Origin: Chloroflexota bacterium
GTDB taxonomy: Bacteria; Chloroflexota; UBA6077; CF-72
Direction: 5' to 3'
NCBI GenBank assembly: GCA_019239775.1
Contig: JAFAZN010000024.1
Span: forward strand, 1-41,778
Length of the DNA: 41,778 bases
The notes beneath the pieces are model-generated. The model was given only the letters and a program-made list of their open reading frames with translations, was not told where the DNA came from and searched no databases. Below, piece after piece: positions 8,253-16,868 of this stretch; the first letter of the stretch is position 1, and each line of letters opens with the position of its first letter. Both the position numbers and the translations under genes were made by a program.

Positions 8253-10369
8253 GGTGCCGCGGCGGCGGCGGTGACTTCGCGTGGCGTGGTGCCATCGAAA
8301 ATCGCAACCACGTCACCTTCGCCGACGCCGCCAAGCACCTCCACGCTTGTGCCGTACGTCCGGCCGACCTGGACGGGCGTGTCCTGCACCTGACCGTCAC
8401 TGCCAATCTTGCTCATCAAGGTCTGCCCATTGACGGTACGGATCGCCCGTGACGGGGCCACAAGCACGTTTTTGGCTTCGTCAGTGGTGACGCTGGCCTG
8501 CGCGGTCATGCCAAATTTGACGCCAGTCGGCGTTGCGGGGACGTCGATGTGTACTGGGTAGGTGACCTGATTATTCGCCACACTTGCGGTGGCACCGATG
8601 TCAGAGATCGTGCCGCTCGTCGTCTGGCCAGGCAGGCCGGGAAAGCTCACGCTTACGCTCGCGCCCTTGTTCAGTTGGGCGACCTCAGACTCGGTGGCGT
8701 TGGCCAGAATTGAGTCGGCGCCACTCGCGATCAGCTGGATCGCTCCCACGGGCTGACCATTTGAGTCGGTCTGGGTCGATCCTGTGAGAGTCTGGCCGAC
8801 CGTCAAGCTCACGCTGCCAATCGAACCATCGAAGGGTGCGGTCAACGTGACCGTTGGTTGAGCCGCGAGCGCGGCAGCGTTGGCCTGGTCGCGCAGGATC
8901 GATACGCGTGTTTGCTCGCGAGTCAACTCCGCCGCGGGCGCTCCCGCTTGCAGCGTGGCGAGTTTGGCCTGATCCGCCTTGAGCTGAAGCTGCGCGGCGG
9001 TAAGCGAGTGGTCATCGAACTGACTTGGGGTGTTCGTGGCGTTCGCCGCCGCGGTTTGCGCCGATTGGGCATCTTCGAGGTTGAGCTGCGCCGTGCGCAC
9101 GCCGGCTTCGGCGATCTTCACCGCGGCCTGCGCGCTGGCGATGCTCTGCTGGCCGGTGCGCGTCGGCACCGTCTTTTGCTGCGCCATAGCATCAGCCTTC
9201 TGCTTGGCCGCTTGCTCGGCGGTCTGGGCGACCGTGAGGTTGGCCTTCGCGTCGTCTAGCGCCTGCGCTGCGACAGTGACCGCGTCGGCATCGGTAGCTT
9301 TGGCGCTCGTCACATCAGTCTGGACATGCTTGAGGTCGAGGGAGTCCGTTTGCAGCGCCCGCTCGGCTGTCTTCTCGGCTCCATTGGCGGCAGCGACCTC
9401 CTGCGCGATCTGTTGTGCGGTGTGCTCCAGAGTCGGCGACTGAGTCGCAGTTGACTGCTGCGCCGACTGTGCATCGGTCAGCACTTCCTTGTCCTGCTCC
9501 ACCTTGAGCTGCGCCGATTCGAGTCGAGCCGTGGCGGCGGCCGTCGCCGGGTTCTGCTTGGCGAGAGCCAGAGCGCGAGTTGCGCGATCGACCTCCCGCT
9601 GCGCCATCTTTACGGCGTTGGTGGCGGTCGCCGCTGCGGCTTGGGCGTCTGCCTGGGATTGATCGAGCGCAGCCTGGGCATCGTCTTGCGCCTGCTTGAC
9701 ATTAGCCTGAGCGGCCGTGAGTGCGTCATTAGCGGATTGCACCGCTTCTTGGGCAACTGCAACTTTATGGTCAGCTTCGTCTTTGGCGGCGGCGAGGTCG
9801 CGGTCCGCTTTAGAGTTGGCGGCATCGACGCCGCTGCTCGCCTGCTGCAGCTTCTGAATGTCGGCCTGGTCGCGCTCGATCGTGACCTGCATCTGCTGAA
9901 TCGAGTCCTGGTTGGAGCCAGCGCGCATGTCGTCGAGCTTGGCCTGTTCGGACTCGTATGCGACTTCGGCAAGGGTGGCCTGTTCACGTGCACTCTGCAG
10001 CGAGGTGTCGTCGAGTGCGAGCTCGGCCAGGTCGTCGCCTGCCTTGACTGATTGGCCAACATTGGCATTAACCACGCTTACCGTGCCGCTGCCATGGAAA
10101 AGCAGCTCGGTCGCGCGCGCCGGCATCACCTTCCCGCCCAGGGTGATCGACTGCTGGAGGGTGTCGCGTTTGATGGTGTACGTGGTCCCGAGAGGGACCG
10201 GCGTTGGTGCCGTTGTCACACCTGCCACGCTGACGGCATTGCCACTGCTATTTGGCAGGAGATACGGAGCCGGCGGCGCCGGCTGCGGCACGATCTGGCA
10301 AGCCGCCATCACGACCGCTGGCGTGGCTAAGGCGACAGTCCGCCAAAGAGTCAGGCGTAAGGTGTGCAT
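8249..10369 (-). CDS. HlyD/RND-type periplasmic adaptor lipoprotein with very long coiled coil
   Basis: A 706-aa protein. The ATG at 10369 is chosen because GGAGGA sits 7 nt upstream; an ATG at 10384 lies in front of that Shine-Dalgarno. The signal peptide ends in a lipobox (VVMAAC, Cys24), so the protein should be a lipoprotein. Domains in order are: Pro/Ala-rich linker; first half of a biotinyl-lipoyl fold (about 85-120, NVGQSVKAGDDL); Ala/Gln-rich coiled-coil hairpin (about 122-500), far longer than the usual 60-150 residues of this family; second half of the lipoyl fold (from about 509, LTAPFDGSIGSV); beta-barrel and membrane-proximal domains. Adaptors of this class join an inner-membrane pump to the outside, but no ABC or RND pump gene is next to it. 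It lies 28 bp downstream of the beta-helix gene on the same strand, probably in one operon. Confidence 0.87.
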   Translation of the reverse strand: MHTLRLTLWRTVALATPAVVMAACQIVPQPAPPAPYLLPNSSGNAVSVAGVTTAPTPVPLGTTYTIKRDTLQQSITLGGKVMPARATELLFHGSGTVSVVNANVGQSVKAGDDLAELALDDTSLQSAREQATLAEVAYESEQAKLDDMRAGSNQDSIQQMQVTIERDQADIQKLQQASSGVDAANSKADRDLAAAKDEADHKVAVAQEAVQSANDALTAAQANVKQAQDDAQAALDQSQADAQAAAATATNAVKMAQREVDRATRALALAKQNPATAAATARLESAQLKVEQDKEVLTDAQSAQQSTATQSPTLEHTAQQIAQEVAAANGAEKTAERALQTDSLDLKHVQTDVTSAKATDADAVTVAAQALDDAKANLTVAQTAEQAAKQKADAMAQQKTVPTRTGQQSIASAQAAVKIAEAGVRTAQLNLEDAQSAQTAAANATNTPSQFDDHSLTAAQLQLKADQAKLATLQAGAPAAELTREQTRVSILRDQANAAALAAQPTVTLTAPFDGSIGSVSLTVGQTLTGSTQTDSNGQPVGAIQLIASGADSILANATESEVAQLNKGASVSVSFPGLPGQTTSGTISDIGATASVANNQVTYPVHIDVPATPTGVKFGMTAQASVTTDEAKNVLVAPSRAIRTVNGQTLMSKIGSDGQVQDTPVQVGRTYGTSVEVLGGVGEGDVVAIFDGTTPREVTAAAAAP

Positions 10370-10397
10370 TCGCTGGTCCTCCATTCAGGTTCGAGGC

Positions 10398-12590
10398 TCA
10401 CGGATTGGCTTGCAGGTTAACGGCGGTTTCTGCCGTGTCGACGAAGACACGATACATCCGCACATCTGTGGCATTGGGTGGTGCGGGCACGAGCGCCCGC
10501 GGTTTCGTCGCCCGCAGCGGTGCGAAATGGTCGCGCAGATATTGGGCCTGATCGCTGACTCCGGCAGCCTGCTCATCGACCGGTGCGGAGCCGGAGCCAT
10601 CAATGCGACGTGGTTCCCACCACGCAAACGGTTGCGCAAAATCCATCAGCAGGCCGACATCCGAGACGACACCGAGCCCAAGGAAGTCGGCTCCGCCTCG
10701 GAACACGATACGTGTGGCATGCGTGTTATCGATAGTCACCGGTCCCGTAAAGGACGATGCGTCAAACATGCCGGGTAGATAGCTCTGCAATTTGCTGGAG
10801 TCCAGCACGAGCGTGCCCGAACCGTTAGGCGCGAGCACGTTGACTGGACGCATCGAAACGCCTTCTTCGTACATCGTCTCGGCCACGAGCTGCGACTGGT
10901 CGCGAACATCGTAGAGCGTGTCCGCGCCGAGCGCGCCGTTGAAAATAGATGCGTGCGCACCATTCAAGAGTTGGATGGCGGTGCTGCCGGGCGTTGCGCT
11001 TTCCCCGCCCGCCTGCAAATCCAGGAAATCGACGGTTGTTTGTGAAATGCCGTCGACCTGCAGGCCGACGACTTTTCCAGTCGCGATAACATCCTCGGCA
11101 TGGATCAAACCGCCTGACTGATCCGCGCTGCGCACCGCGAGGCCTTCCGGCGCACCCTGGCCGGAGATGTAGACGTCCCTGACCGTTGCGCGAGATGGAC
11201 CATCGAGTTCCAGAATCGGACCGGTGGTCGTCCCAGAACCCTGCAGAATGGTTGCACCTGGACCGTCACCGACGATCTGCATATCGCTCCCCGCGGGTAC
11301 CACAAGCGTTTGACTCACCTGATAGGTTCCGGCTGGCAAGTGCACCACGCAGCGCGGCTGACCGCAAGCCGCCGCCGCGTCGATCGCGCGCTGGACGGCG
11401 GAGCCGTCTGTGGATTGAGGCTCGAGTACGGGTCTGCTCACCGCGGGTGGTGTCGCCGCCACGGTGTAGCCTGGATCAGAGATGGTCGCATTGAGCACGT
11501 CGTCGATCTGCGCATGAATTCGACCGCGCGGTAGCGGAATTGCGTATTGCAGCGGAGAAGCATTCGAGAAGGTATTGCCGATTCCCCACAGTTCGCCTGT
11601 TGGGGATGAAGCGTAGCCTTCCTGTACGCCCAACATTCCCTGCGGCTTGCCGCCGCGGAAGGTGTTGTCGACCAGCCCAAGTGGACCGGCGCTGCCCAGA
11701 CTAATTGGATTCACGGGTGTATCGAGGATGACGTCGCCTTGAGCGGTCCACCCGGGTGCCGGACTTCCTATCGCTTGCCCGAGGACGTGAACTGCGCTGC
11801 CTCGCGAGTAGTTCCATCGATCCGCGTATGGCCCCGCGACGTTGCCTGTTTCGAGGTCCGCCTCTGAGCTGTTGAGAAAAACGGATCGATTGGCGGCGAA
11901 TGCTCCGGCGCCATTGGCGCGACTGCCCAGGTAGTTGGTGATGCCGCGCGTGTTGGAGTCGAACACGGAGTCCCACACCCACTGGTCCAGCACGTTGTAA
12001 TTGGCCAGGAACATCGCAGCATCCGAGGGCCCGGTGAAGCGATCGCGTATCCACGTTGTTTCTGCGGTGCCGCCTCCAGCTGCGCCGAGGTATGCGATGA
12101 CCCCATCCGGCCGCAGGTTTTGAAACACCTCGTCTTCGTGTCGCAGCGCCGTCGGAAAGTAAGGGTCAGGTCCGACCCATGCGTCAAAGTAGACCGAGCT
12201 GGCCAGGCCGCCGCCGTCCCACGTCAAACGACCGAACCGGCTGTGCCCAACCCCGTTCAGCGTGAACATCGGCGTCCCGGCAGGACCGGCGTACACGATG
12301 CGTGTATCCGAAGGATCGTGTCCAAGCAGCGTGACGTATTGAACTCTTGACAGGGTCAGCGTTGCCGTAATGCGGCAGACGCCCGGCTGGATGTAGACGA
12401 CGTAAGAGCCTGCATGGCCCAAGCCATTCAGCGCGTTTTGCAGCTGAGCGGTGTCGTCCTGGCCAGTGCACTGCACCTGAGTCCAGGAAGAGAATGGTCC
12501 GTTGAACTCCTCCGAAGCAGGCGCGGCCGGCGTGGCGGATTGCCCCACCAACAGCACCAGCAGCGCTAGCACGAAGCTCGCGTAAATCAC
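10398..12590 (-). CDS. Secreted beta-helix protein, paralog of the 5964 gene
   Basis: A 730-aa protein starting at GTG 12590, which overlaps the upstream stop as GTGA; the longer open frame to 12767 lies within the upstream gene. A signal peptide (VIYASFVLALLVLLVG core) leads into EEFNGPFSSWTQVQC and DDTAQLQNALNGLG, then GVCRITATL and LLGHDPSDTRI, all matching the plus-strand paralog. The GVGHSRFGRLTWDGGG block is identical in both. A second helix domain begins near 425 (VVHLPAGTYQVSQTL, GDGPGAT). Probable role is binding or processing of the exported polysaccharide; catalytic residues are not recognisable. It is cotranscribed with the GT-A enzyme upstream and the adaptor lipoprotein downstream. 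Confidence 0.8.
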   Translation of the reverse strand: MIYASFVLALLVLLVGQSATPAAPASEEFNGPFSSWTQVQCTGQDDTAQLQNALNGLGHAGSYVVYIQPGVCRITATLTLSRVQYVTLLGHDPSDTRIVYAGPAGTPMFTLNGVGHSRFGRLTWDGGGLASSVYFDAWVGPDPYFPTALRHEDEVFQNLRPDGVIAYLGAAGGGTAETTWIRDRFTGPSDAAMFLANYNVLDQWVWDSVFDSNTRGITNYLGSRANGAGAFAANRSVFLNSSEADLETGNVAGPYADRWNYSRGSAVHVLGQAIGSPAPGWTAQGDVILDTPVNPISLGSAGPLGLVDNTFRGGKPQGMLGVQEGYASSPTGELWGIGNTFSNASPLQYAIPLPRGRIHAQIDDVLNATISDPGYTVAATPPAVSRPVLEPQSTDGSAVQRAIDAAAACGQPRCVVHLPAGTYQVSQTLVVPAGSDMQIVGDGPGATILQGSGTTTGPILELDGPSRATVRDVYISGQGAPEGLAVRSADQSGGLIHAEDVIATGKVVGLQVDGISQTTVDFLDLQAGGESATPGSTAIQLLNGAHASIFNGALGADTLYDVRDQSQLVAETMYEEGVSMRPVNVLAPNGSGTLVLDSSKLQSYLPGMFDASSFTGPVTIDNTHATRIVFRGGADFLGLGVVSDVGLLMDFAQPFAWWEPRRIDGSGSAPVDEQAAGVSDQAQYLRDHFAPLRATKPRALVPAPPNATDVRMYRVFVDTAETAVNLQANP

Positions 12591-13534
12591 GCCATCAGCC
12601 CAAACTCCGCCGCCAGGTGCGGTAGCCCACGGCTGTAGAACCACGTCGACGGATAGCCGCCACCGCAAAAGTGGCCGCTCACCGGACTTTCGCCATCCAG
12701 AGATGGGGTTATTGCATAGGACGCTGGAAGTGGGCGCGCCCCAGCGCTCGTGAGCAGCATCGCCCACAACGTGAGTTCGGCATAGTAATGCGGACGCGAA
12801 CCGCTGCCCCAGAACTCCGCGCGCTGGAGATACTGCTCAACCTTCTGGAAGTCCAGCACGCTGCGTTTCACGCGTATCACACCAGGATTGAACGCTGGAA
12901 TGCACTCACGCCCCAGGATTTCGCGCAGGTCCTGCGGGTTGAGGCAGTAGCGATACCCGTTGTCGGGAGAATACAGGTTCGCTTCGGTTGGCGCAGTCAA
13001 CTCGCACGGTGCCCGGAAAAACAAGACGTCGGAGTCGAGCAAAACAAACTCTGGGCGATCGCCGAACGCGAACGGGTCAAACAGCTTTAGCGCGAATATC
13101 AACTCTCGTCGGAACCGCAGACTCGCATGAAGACCGCGCGCGTGCAGCTCCGTCTCGACCTGGTTGTCGGCATCTGAGCGCGAGATCACCGTCGCTGCTG
13201 GAAGGACTCGGTGGAGTTGCGCGGCGTCGGAAGCGGTGAGGCTTCCGTCGCTGTGCACGAACATCTGGCATGCTGTTGGCGCGAAATGCGCAAAAGAGTA
13301 GAGCGCCCAGATGCCCTCCAGGATGCGCTCGTGGTGCAGCAGCATGTGCACCTCGAGGGGTCCTTCGCCAGCGGGAATTGGGGTCGCCTCGAGAATGCGC
13401 CCGAGATAACGAGGTCGGTCATGAACGAGGGTGATCGCACCTGGCAACGTAAGCGCGCGCAGCGCGTGCACGCGCACGAGCATGCGCCCCACGCCCAGCC
13501 GTCGGGCAGTTCGACGCACCGTCAGCGGTAGCAT
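12587..13534 (-). CDS. GT-A-fold glycosyltransferase-like protein
   Basis: A 315-aa soluble protein. The clearest motif is LLDSDVLFF (165-173), the DxD metal-binding signature of GT-A glycosyltransferases such as GT8-like or nucleotide-diphospho-sugar transferase families. NPGVIRVKR later in the chain is a pattern common in this fold. The N-terminal 50 residues are basic and poorly conserved in appearance, so a start at the internal ATG (13483) is possible. The ATG at 13534 lies only 17 bp from the divergent ATG of the methyltransferase. Its stop overlaps the GTG of the beta-helix gene (GTGA), so translation is coupled. Specific sugar donor unknown. Confidence 0.7.
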   Translation of the reverse strand: MLPLTVRRTARRLGVGRMLVRVHALRALTLPGAITLVHDRPRYLGRILEATPIPAGEGPLEVHMLLHHERILEGIWALYSFAHFAPTACQMFVHSDGSLTASDAAQLHRVLPAATVISRSDADNQVETELHARGLHASLRFRRELIFALKLFDPFAFGDRPEFVLLDSDVLFFRAPCELTAPTEANLYSPDNGYRYCLNPQDLREILGRECIPAFNPGVIRVKRSVLDFQKVEQYLQRAEFWGSGSRPHYYAELTLWAMLLTSAGARPLPASYAITPSLDGESPVSGHFCGGGYPSTWFYSRGLPHLAAEFGLMA

Positions 13535-13551
13535 GGGCCCGGCCAGGCGAG

Positions 13552-14172
13552 ATGAGTGACCATCACTACGTATACGACTCGGGCGAACAGGTGTGGATGG
13601 ACGCGTACATCGCGCCCCGCATCGTTGCTGAGCTGCGCGCCCTCGGTAAGCATCTTTGCGTGCTGGACGCCGGTTGTGGCAACGGGCATTTCACCGCCCG
13701 CCTGGCAGAAGAAGGTTTTCGCACGATTGGATTCGACTCATCAGAAAGCGGTATTGCGCACGCGCAGGCGACACATCCAGAGATCCGCTTCGAGGTTGCC
13801 ACTGCGTACGAAGACCTGCGCGCGCGTTTCGATACGGAGTTCGACGCGTGCGTTTGCATTGAGGTCATTGAACACCTGTTTGATCCACGGCTCTTTGTAA
13901 AACGCATTCTGGACGTGTTACGACCGGGCGGAGTCTTCGTGGTGAGCACGCCGTATCACGGGTACGTGAAAAACCTGGCCCTGGCCGCCACCGGTCGACT
14001 CGACGGGCACTACGGTGCCTTGTGGGATGGTGGACACATCAAATTCTGGTCACGGAAGACCTTGACGCAACTGCTCGGCGAGGCCGGATTTGAGGTCCTC
14101 CGCTTTCAGGGCGCCGGTCGATTGCCGCTACTGTGGAAATCGATGGTGATCACCGCCCGCAAACCTGGCTAA
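13552..14172 (+). CDS. Class I SAM-dependent methyltransferase (UbiG-like fold)
   Basis: A 206-aa protein with motif I VLDAGCGNGHF (37-47), an acidic residue closing beta-2 (F61-D62 in GFDSSESG), VCIEVIEHLFDPR as motif IV region and FVVSTPYHGYVKN as post-IV. This is the Methyltransf_11/23 pattern found in many O- and C-methyltransferases of cell-surface glycan loci. An AGGCGAG Shine-Dalgarno precedes the ATG closely. It is divergent from the GT-A gene and converges with the Wzz/Wzc-like gene, 10 bp from its stop. It is one of only three plus-strand genes in the window. The substrate is unknown; a sugar hydroxyl is the contextual guess. Confidence 0.85.
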   Translation: MSDHHYVYDSGEQVWMDAYIAPRIVAELRALGKHLCVLDAGCGNGHFTARLAEEGFRTIGFDSSESGIAHAQATHPEIRFEVATAYEDLRARFDTEFDACVCIEVIEHLFDPRLFVKRILDVLRPGGVFVVSTPYHGYVKNLALAATGRLDGHYGALWDGGHIKFWSRKTLTQLLGEAGFEVLRFQGAGRLPLLWKSMVITARKPG

Positions 14173-14182
14173 CGTTCCTTTC

Positions 14183-15859
14183 TCAACGGTTGACGCCGTT
14201 CGGAAGCGCTTGCGGATCGCTCGCGGTCTGCACCAGTGCCGGATCGCTCCAGTACCCATGGTGGAAGTAATCGACGCGACTGAATCGCGCGAGCGGGCTC
14301 GGCCGTTCGTCATTCAGCACGACTCCGAAGATCGGGCGACCGCTACTGGAAAGCGCATCCAATGCGCCGCGCAGCGCGGACCGGCGTGTGCGCCCCGATC
14401 GAGCAACCATCACTGAGCCGCTCGCGTAACGAGCCATGAGCAGGGTGTCGGCGACAGGTCCGACCGGCGCGCTGTCGAGGACGACGGTGTCCCAAAGTCT
14501 TGACAGGTGATTGAGCACACCAGGTAACGCCTCAGATCCGAGCAGCTCTCCGGCATTACTCGGCGGCGTACCGGCTGGCAGAACCCAGAGGTTGTGGACC
14601 TCCGTAGCGATGACCCCCGGAGTCTCCGCGGACGAAAGATCCGCGCCGCTGTTTGCCATTTGCAGTGCATCGACGAGACCCGGTTGCGAAGCAACACGCA
14701 GCCAATGGTGCACGGTCGGTCGCCGCAAGTCGGCATCGACCAGGAGGACACGTTTGCCAGATTGGGCCAGCGCAATCGCGAGATTGCACGCGACGAACGT
14801 CTTTCCCTCGCGCGCTCCGGCGCTGGTGACAGCCAGCGATTTGATCGAGTGCGCCGAGGTCGCCAGACTGAGACTCGCGCGAAGCGAACGGAATGCTTCG
14901 GCCGCATGTGAATCCGAGCCGAGCATGACCAGCCCCGGATGACGCGGCGACCGACGCCAAAGTCGATGGCCAGCGTGTCGCACGCGACCAAGCGGAGGAA
15001 CGCCAGTGGCTTCGATGATGTCGCGACGCGTACGTACGGCATCCTCCAGGTAGTCGAGGAGCAGGATCAGTCCGAGCGCGACGCCGAGCCCGCCGATCAG
15101 GCCAAAAATCAGAGCCTGGCTGAGCGGTGTTGCCGACACCGGATACGCAGCCGTCGCCGGATCGACGATAACGGCCGTGTCAAAGCTGCTCCGAATACGA
15201 CTGATCTCAACCAGAAGATTGGCGTGGCTACTTTCGAGTGCGCCGAGCCGATCCTCCAGACTGCTCAGATCCGCGAGATGGCTGAGGTCACCGTTGGCGA
15301 CGTCCTGGTTCAGCTTCTGGCGCTGCTGTTGCAGCGGAGTAATGCGGTCTTCGATATTCGAAGCCGACTGTTCCATGTCAGCCAACTGCGCCTGCGTAAC
15401 CGGCTGGGATTGCTGGCGTCGCTGATTTTCGACGATGAACGTTTCGGCGATGCGCTGGGCGAGCTGCTGCGCATCACTCGGGTTGTCCCAGGTCACGTTC
15501 AAATGAAGAATATTCGTGTTTGGGACCAGCTGCGTATCGATCGAGCCGGCGACAGCCTCAGGCGACGTTGGCAGCTGTAATTGCTGCACCAGGAGCTCGC
15601 CAAATGCTCGACTTCGCAGCACCTCGCGATAGGAGGCAGCGGTTGCCATCACCGGGCTGATCGACGGATCGAGACCGGTCGACGAGTACGGCAGGAACGG
15701 GCTTCGACCAGCCGGATTGAGCTGGAGGCTCACCGTGGATTGGTACCGCGGTGGCGTGCCGATGGCCAGCCAGTACGACACGGCCAGACCACCAGCGGCG
15801 CACAGCAGAACTATCCACCAGCGTCGCAGCAGCGTTTGCGCAAAAGTTATTGGATCCAT
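14183..15859 (-). CDS. Polysaccharide chain-length regulator / tyrosine autokinase (Wzz-Wzc type)
   Basis: A 558-aa protein from the ATG at 15859, 22 bp after the upstream stop. It has a Wzz domain with TM1 at about 14-34, an extracytoplasmic part with coiled coil (about 140-225) and TM2 at about 247-269. A cytoplasmic BY-kinase domain follows: Walker A GAREGKT (348-354), Walker A' VLLVDADLRRP (371-381) and Walker B TVVLDSAP (458-465). The C-terminal tail has only two nearby tyrosines (Y531, Y536) instead of the usual Tyr-rich cluster. By family knowledge such proteins set polymer length in the Wzy-dependent pathway through autophosphorylation cycles. It is the last gene of the minus-strand operon, an end position consistent with a regulator of the whole pathway. 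Confidence 0.93.
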   Translation of the reverse strand: MDPITFAQTLLRRWWIVLLCAAGGLAVSYWLAIGTPPRYQSTVSLQLNPAGRSPFLPYSSTGLDPSISPVMATAASYREVLRSRAFGELLVQQLQLPTSPEAVAGSIDTQLVPNTNILHLNVTWDNPSDAQQLAQRIAETFIVENQRRQQSQPVTQAQLADMEQSASNIEDRITPLQQQRQKLNQDVANGDLSHLADLSSLEDRLGALESSHANLLVEISRIRSSFDTAVIVDPATAAYPVSATPLSQALIFGLIGGLGVALGLILLLDYLEDAVRTRRDIIEATGVPPLGRVRHAGHRLWRRSPRHPGLVMLGSDSHAAEAFRSLRASLSLATSAHSIKSLAVTSAGAREGKTFVACNLAIALAQSGKRVLLVDADLRRPTVHHWLRVASQPGLVDALQMANSGADLSSAETPGVIATEVHNLWVLPAGTPPSNAGELLGSEALPGVLNHLSRLWDTVVLDSAPVGPVADTLLMARYASGSVMVARSGRTRRSALRGALDALSSSGRPIFGVVLNDERPSPLARFSRVDYFHHGYWSDPALVQTASDPQALPNGVNR

Positions 15860-15881
15860 AACTAACCTAGTCTGCTTCTCT

Positions 15882-16868
15882 TCAGAGAAGATTTTCGCTT
15901 CGCAGCGTGTAAGCGCTCGACGCTGCACGTGCCGATGGCTCTCCGCTCGCGAAGGTAGACCAGGACGGATCCTGGACCTCTGTAGAACGTTGACGCGATT
16001 CGCGCACCTGCTTCGATTCAGCCATCAGGTCGTCGAGCCGAATGTCGACCAGCAAGCGGTACCAGAAACTCTGCAGAAAGTGAAAGATAAATCCTTGTTT
16101 GCCATCGAGAATTCCTCCAAGAATGAAGTAGCGATACAGGAAATACAAGAATGGCCGCGCGTAGAGCGGCATGCGGTACCAGAGCCTCTTACACCAGACG
16201 ACCCGCTGGTCGGGTGAACCAAACAGCGCAGGCCGGATGACCCAGGCGCGGTCACCCTTACACCGCCGCGTGATCTCCTCGCGCGCGTGCAGCTCCGCGT
16301 AGCGGATGTGCTTCGAAAGCCAGAAGCCGATGGCGGCCTCGTTGCGGTTATCCTCGATGAGATCGTTCTGCAGCTGGCCGCACTTACCCGAGACGTAGAA
16401 GTGGTGGTCCATCAGGTCGCGATCGTCCAGCTGCACTTTGTCCAGTCGAAAGAGCTTGAGCAGGTACTTCGGATAGTAGCCGCCGTGGCGAATCCAGCGA
16501 CCGCGAAAGATCTGGCGGCGCCTGACGTAGAACCCGTCGTGCCCGTTGATCCGCCGTTCACCCACCCGGAACAGTTGCTGCAGCTCTTGAAAGAGCTCGG
16601 GCGTCAGGCGCTGGTCGGCATCCAGGCCAAGGACCCATTCTGTTTCGCTGGGTAGCTGACGAAGCGCCCAGCCCCATTGGCGTGTATGGCTCTCAAACGG
16701 ATGCGTCAGAACGTGGGCACCATACCGCTCGGCGATTTCCAGAGTGCGGTCAGTGCTGCCGGAGTCCACCACGATCAACGAGGAGCCAAGTCCTTGCACG
16801 CTCTCCAGACAGGCGGGCAGGTTCAGCTCTTCGTTCCGAGTGAGGACGACTGTTGCCAATGTGTGCAT
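15882..16868 (-). CDS. GT2 glycosyltransferase (WaaE/KdtX-like)
   Basis: A 328-aa protein. The ATG at 16868 overlaps the upstream stop by one base (TAATG), and family homology begins immediately (LATVVLTRNEELNL). Motifs are VVDSGSTD (33-40) for the nucleotide-binding region and GLDADQRL (81-88) with the DxD. The WGWALRQLPSETEWVLGLDAD arrangement and the basic, aromatic-rich C-terminal region (about 230-300) are typical of the WaaE/KdtX-type GT2 subgroup that adds sugars to lipid-linked acceptors at the membrane face. It sits between a GT4 gene and the chain-length kinase. Donor unknown, commonly glucose or another hexose in this subgroup. Confidence 0.9.
   Translation of the reverse strand: MHTLATVVLTRNEELNLPACLESVQGLGSSLIVVDSGSTDRTLEIAERYGAHVLTHPFESHTRQWGWALRQLPSETEWVLGLDADQRLTPELFQELQQLFRVGERRINGHDGFYVRRRQIFRGRWIRHGGYYPKYLLKLFRLDKVQLDDRDLMDHHFYVSGKCGQLQNDLIEDNRNEAAIGFWLSKHIRYAELHAREEITRRCKGDRAWVIRPALFGSPDQRVVWCKRLWYRMPLYARPFLYFLYRYFILGGILDGKQGFIFHFLQSFWYRLLVDIRLDDLMAESKQVRESRQRSTEVQDPSWSTFASGEPSARAASSAYTLRSENLL

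Noticed and set aside
5964..12590. Invertible DNA segment formed by the two inverted beta-helix genes
   Set aside because: The genes have diverged too far at DNA level by eye (many third-position changes even in identical protein blocks) to give long perfect repeats, and no recombinase gene is present.
14187..14202. Inverted repeat AACGG ... CCGTT at the end of the operon as a terminator
   Set aside because: It lies within the last codons of the chain-length kinase gene and no T-run follows on either strand.
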